64,000 bases of DNA, from contig NZ_WWHU01000001.1 of NCBI RefSeq assembly GCF_009862785.1, forward strand, positions 806,001 through 870,000, given 5' to 3'. Every line of letters begins with the position of its first letter. Within the stretch, counting starts at the first letter, position 1. Below, piece after piece: positions 63,601 through 64,000 of the stretch. A program made the position numbers and the translations under genes. A model generated the notes under the pieces. The model made no database searches. It was not told the DNA's origin and worked only from the letters and a program-made list of their open reading frames with translations. Source of the stretch: Gordonia sp. SID5947. GTDB lineage: Bacteria > Actinomycetota > Actinomycetes > Mycobacteriales > Mycobacteriaceae.

Positions 63601-64000
63601 GCGGAGCAGGGTGGTGATCACGGTGACCGAGTCACCGGGGTTCTGCAAGGCCAGGAAGATGCGGAACACCGCGCCCTCGAGCTCCGGGGTGCGATCGAGT
63701 TCGGTCACCCCGTAGTGGGCGAGCGCCCGGCGGAGCTGAGCGTGGAAAGCCTCCGGCAGCCCGTCACGCTCGACGTCGAGGCTCTGCAGGTACGTGTGGA
63801 AGCTCTCACGTGAGCTGTGCACACGTTCGTCGCCGATGGCCTCCCCCGACGGCCGGTTCTGACTCAATTTCGCGAGGTCGGCGAACACGGTGATCAGTTC
63901 GAGTTCATCGGCGAGCGGACGACGACCGCTCTCGGTGGCCACGCGGCGCGTGGTGAGGTAGTCGTCGAGCAGTCGGGTGCGATCGTGCGGATCGACGTCA
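60619..64000 (-). CDS. Eukaryotic-type multidomain acyl-CoA carboxylase, C-terminal part (partial)
   Basis: The open frame continues past the right edge; at least 1,126 codons are visible. The first 560 residues form the ACC central-type domains. The rest is the carboxyltransferase with SSGARISMDSG, NIVVAGINVGAQPYW, KGILVMTPDSAMVLTGKQSLDFSGG, DYPHVLAGSDFTTVGHIFS and IVNFQGPIVFCVISRYHGGAFVVF. Biotin carboxylase and BCCP should lie in the missing upstream portion. This single-chain organisation parallels eukaryotic acetyl-CoA carboxylase and known large actinobacterial versions. It makes malonyl-CoA or related products. Confidence 0.88.
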   Translation of the reverse strand, partial: DVDPHDRTRLLDDYLTTRRVATESGRRPLADELELITVFADLAKLSQNRPSGEAIGDERVHSSRESFHTYLQSLDVERDGLPEAFHAQLRRALAHYGVTELDRTPELEGAVFRIFLALQNPGDSVTVITTLLREWLGEPTPREELRDSVGTALDRLVAATQVRFPVIADLARGLIYAWYGQQLLRRNRARVYDNVRDHLRYLDDNPHAADRAERISEMVRSTEPLVRLLGQQVVRGKSDNTVMLEVLTRRYYGNKGISDVRIQKAGGASFVVAERDGANLVSAAVSFDELGPALAGLAELARDTASTDADIYLSWEQQPEDFDAMASALHEVIAATPMPSQVHRITTTVAGSGDALMHHHFTFRQAATGMAEERLIRGLHPYIAQRMQMERLHKFDLTRLSSSDDDEVYLFRCVARENPSDDRLIAFAQVRDLTALREHDGRLLALPTAETILASCVDSIRQAQRPSGRTADTNRIIMYIWPPMEVTAEELEAIAGYIRAIAAGVGLEEVQLIARRRDHDSGALSKVAVRFSINATGSFDVTVGEPSDEPIEPVDGYRQKVLRAAKRNTVYPYELATLLGEFTEYDLNAEQVLEPVDRPKGGNTAAMVVGVVTTATEKYPQGVTRVVLLGDPTKSLGALSEPECSRVIGALDLAERMQVPLEWFALSSGARISMDSGTENMDWVARALKRVVEFTQAGGEINIVVAGINVGAQPYWNAEATMLMHTKGILVMTPDSAMVLTGKQSLDFSGGVSAEDNFGIGGYDRVMGPNGQAQYWVPNLGAAKDLLMSHYDHTYVVPGEQTPRRSVTSDPADRDICDYPHVLAGSDFTTVGHIFSTETNPDRKKPFDIRTVMRALADQDHVVLERWAGMADAETAVVCDVHLGGIPVCLLGIESREVQRRGYKPTDGPDTYTAGTLFPQSSKKAARAINVASGNRPLVVLANLSGFDGSPESLRKLQLEYGAEIGRAIVNFQGPIVFCVISRYHGGAFVVFSKALNPNMTVLAIEGSFASVLGGAPAAAVVFAGEVGKRTAADPRIRELEAHVAEASGTDRSTLSAELAEMRQSIRAEKIGEVAAEFDAVHSIARAVEVGSVDAVIRAAELRPQIIGAIEASAAWSGRGAQVGVS

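Noticed and set aside
62683..63813. 376-codon plus-strand open frame over the carboxylase
   Set aside because: Antisense shadow without recognisable domains.
1..64000. CRISPR arrays, prophage modules, integrases
   Set aside because: No regularly spaced repeats with unique spacers, phage structural genes or recombinases were seen.

Overview
The window is high-GC actinobacterial chromosomal DNA, most likely from a mycolic-acid-containing genus such as Gordonia or a close relative. This is inferred from an iniB/iniA/iniC-type dynamin cluster, LGFP-repeat lipoproteins, an F420-type LLM oxidoreductase, many leaderless-looking starts (TAnnnT about 6-8 nt before ATG/GTG), and large CoA and monooxygenase gene sets. 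No rRNA, tRNA, CRISPR array or intact transposase was seen.

Layout. 0.1-4.6 kb: a tight operon of an AttH-like protein, an F420-type oxidoreductase and a PEP-utilising enzyme. 5-7.1 kb: an LGFP lipoprotein and a small membrane-protein operon. 7.1-10.4 kb: gene-poor DNA with a truncated SDR, IS-end-like direct repeats, and an SDR plus zinc-ribbon operon. 10.4-14 kb: small membrane and zinc-ribbon proteins, an ArsR/RibD/SRPBCC operon and a secreted SGNH hydrolase. 14.1-25 kb: the most striking block. IniC, IniA and three IniB-like low-complexity proteins are transcribed leftward. A membrane-anchored Hsp70-like protein and an IniR/MalT-like LuxR regulator are transcribed rightward from the same intergenic region.

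25-39 kb: drug-efflux MFS/HxlR pair, epoxide hydrolase/CGNR-regulator pair with twin operators, a run of leftward redox genes, an FAD monooxygenase divergent from a PucR-like regulator, and an aminoglycoside-phosphotransferase-like protein fused to an AttH-like domain. 39.4-49.9 kb: crotonase, VOC, YihY, secreted DUF5995, esterase/TetR, hemerythrin, mutarotase, AmtB, a second LGFP lipoprotein, methyltransferase and TetR. 49.9-54.9 kb: Baeyer-Villiger monooxygenase plus esterase operon, TatA-globin operon, VOC, ArsR-SRPBCC. 55-64 kb: a candidate secreted toxin-like protein with an unknown neighbour, 3-hydroxyacyl-CoA dehydrogenase, acyl-CoA ligase, a saccharopine-dehydrogenase-like reductase, and the C-terminal part of a eukaryotic-type multidomain acyl-CoA carboxylase running off the right edge.

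Caution: at least eight genes carry single-base frameshifts. Several sit in runs of five G or C where six would restore the frame. This looks more like systematic homopolymer under-calling than gene decay, so genes marked as frameshifted may be intact in the organism.
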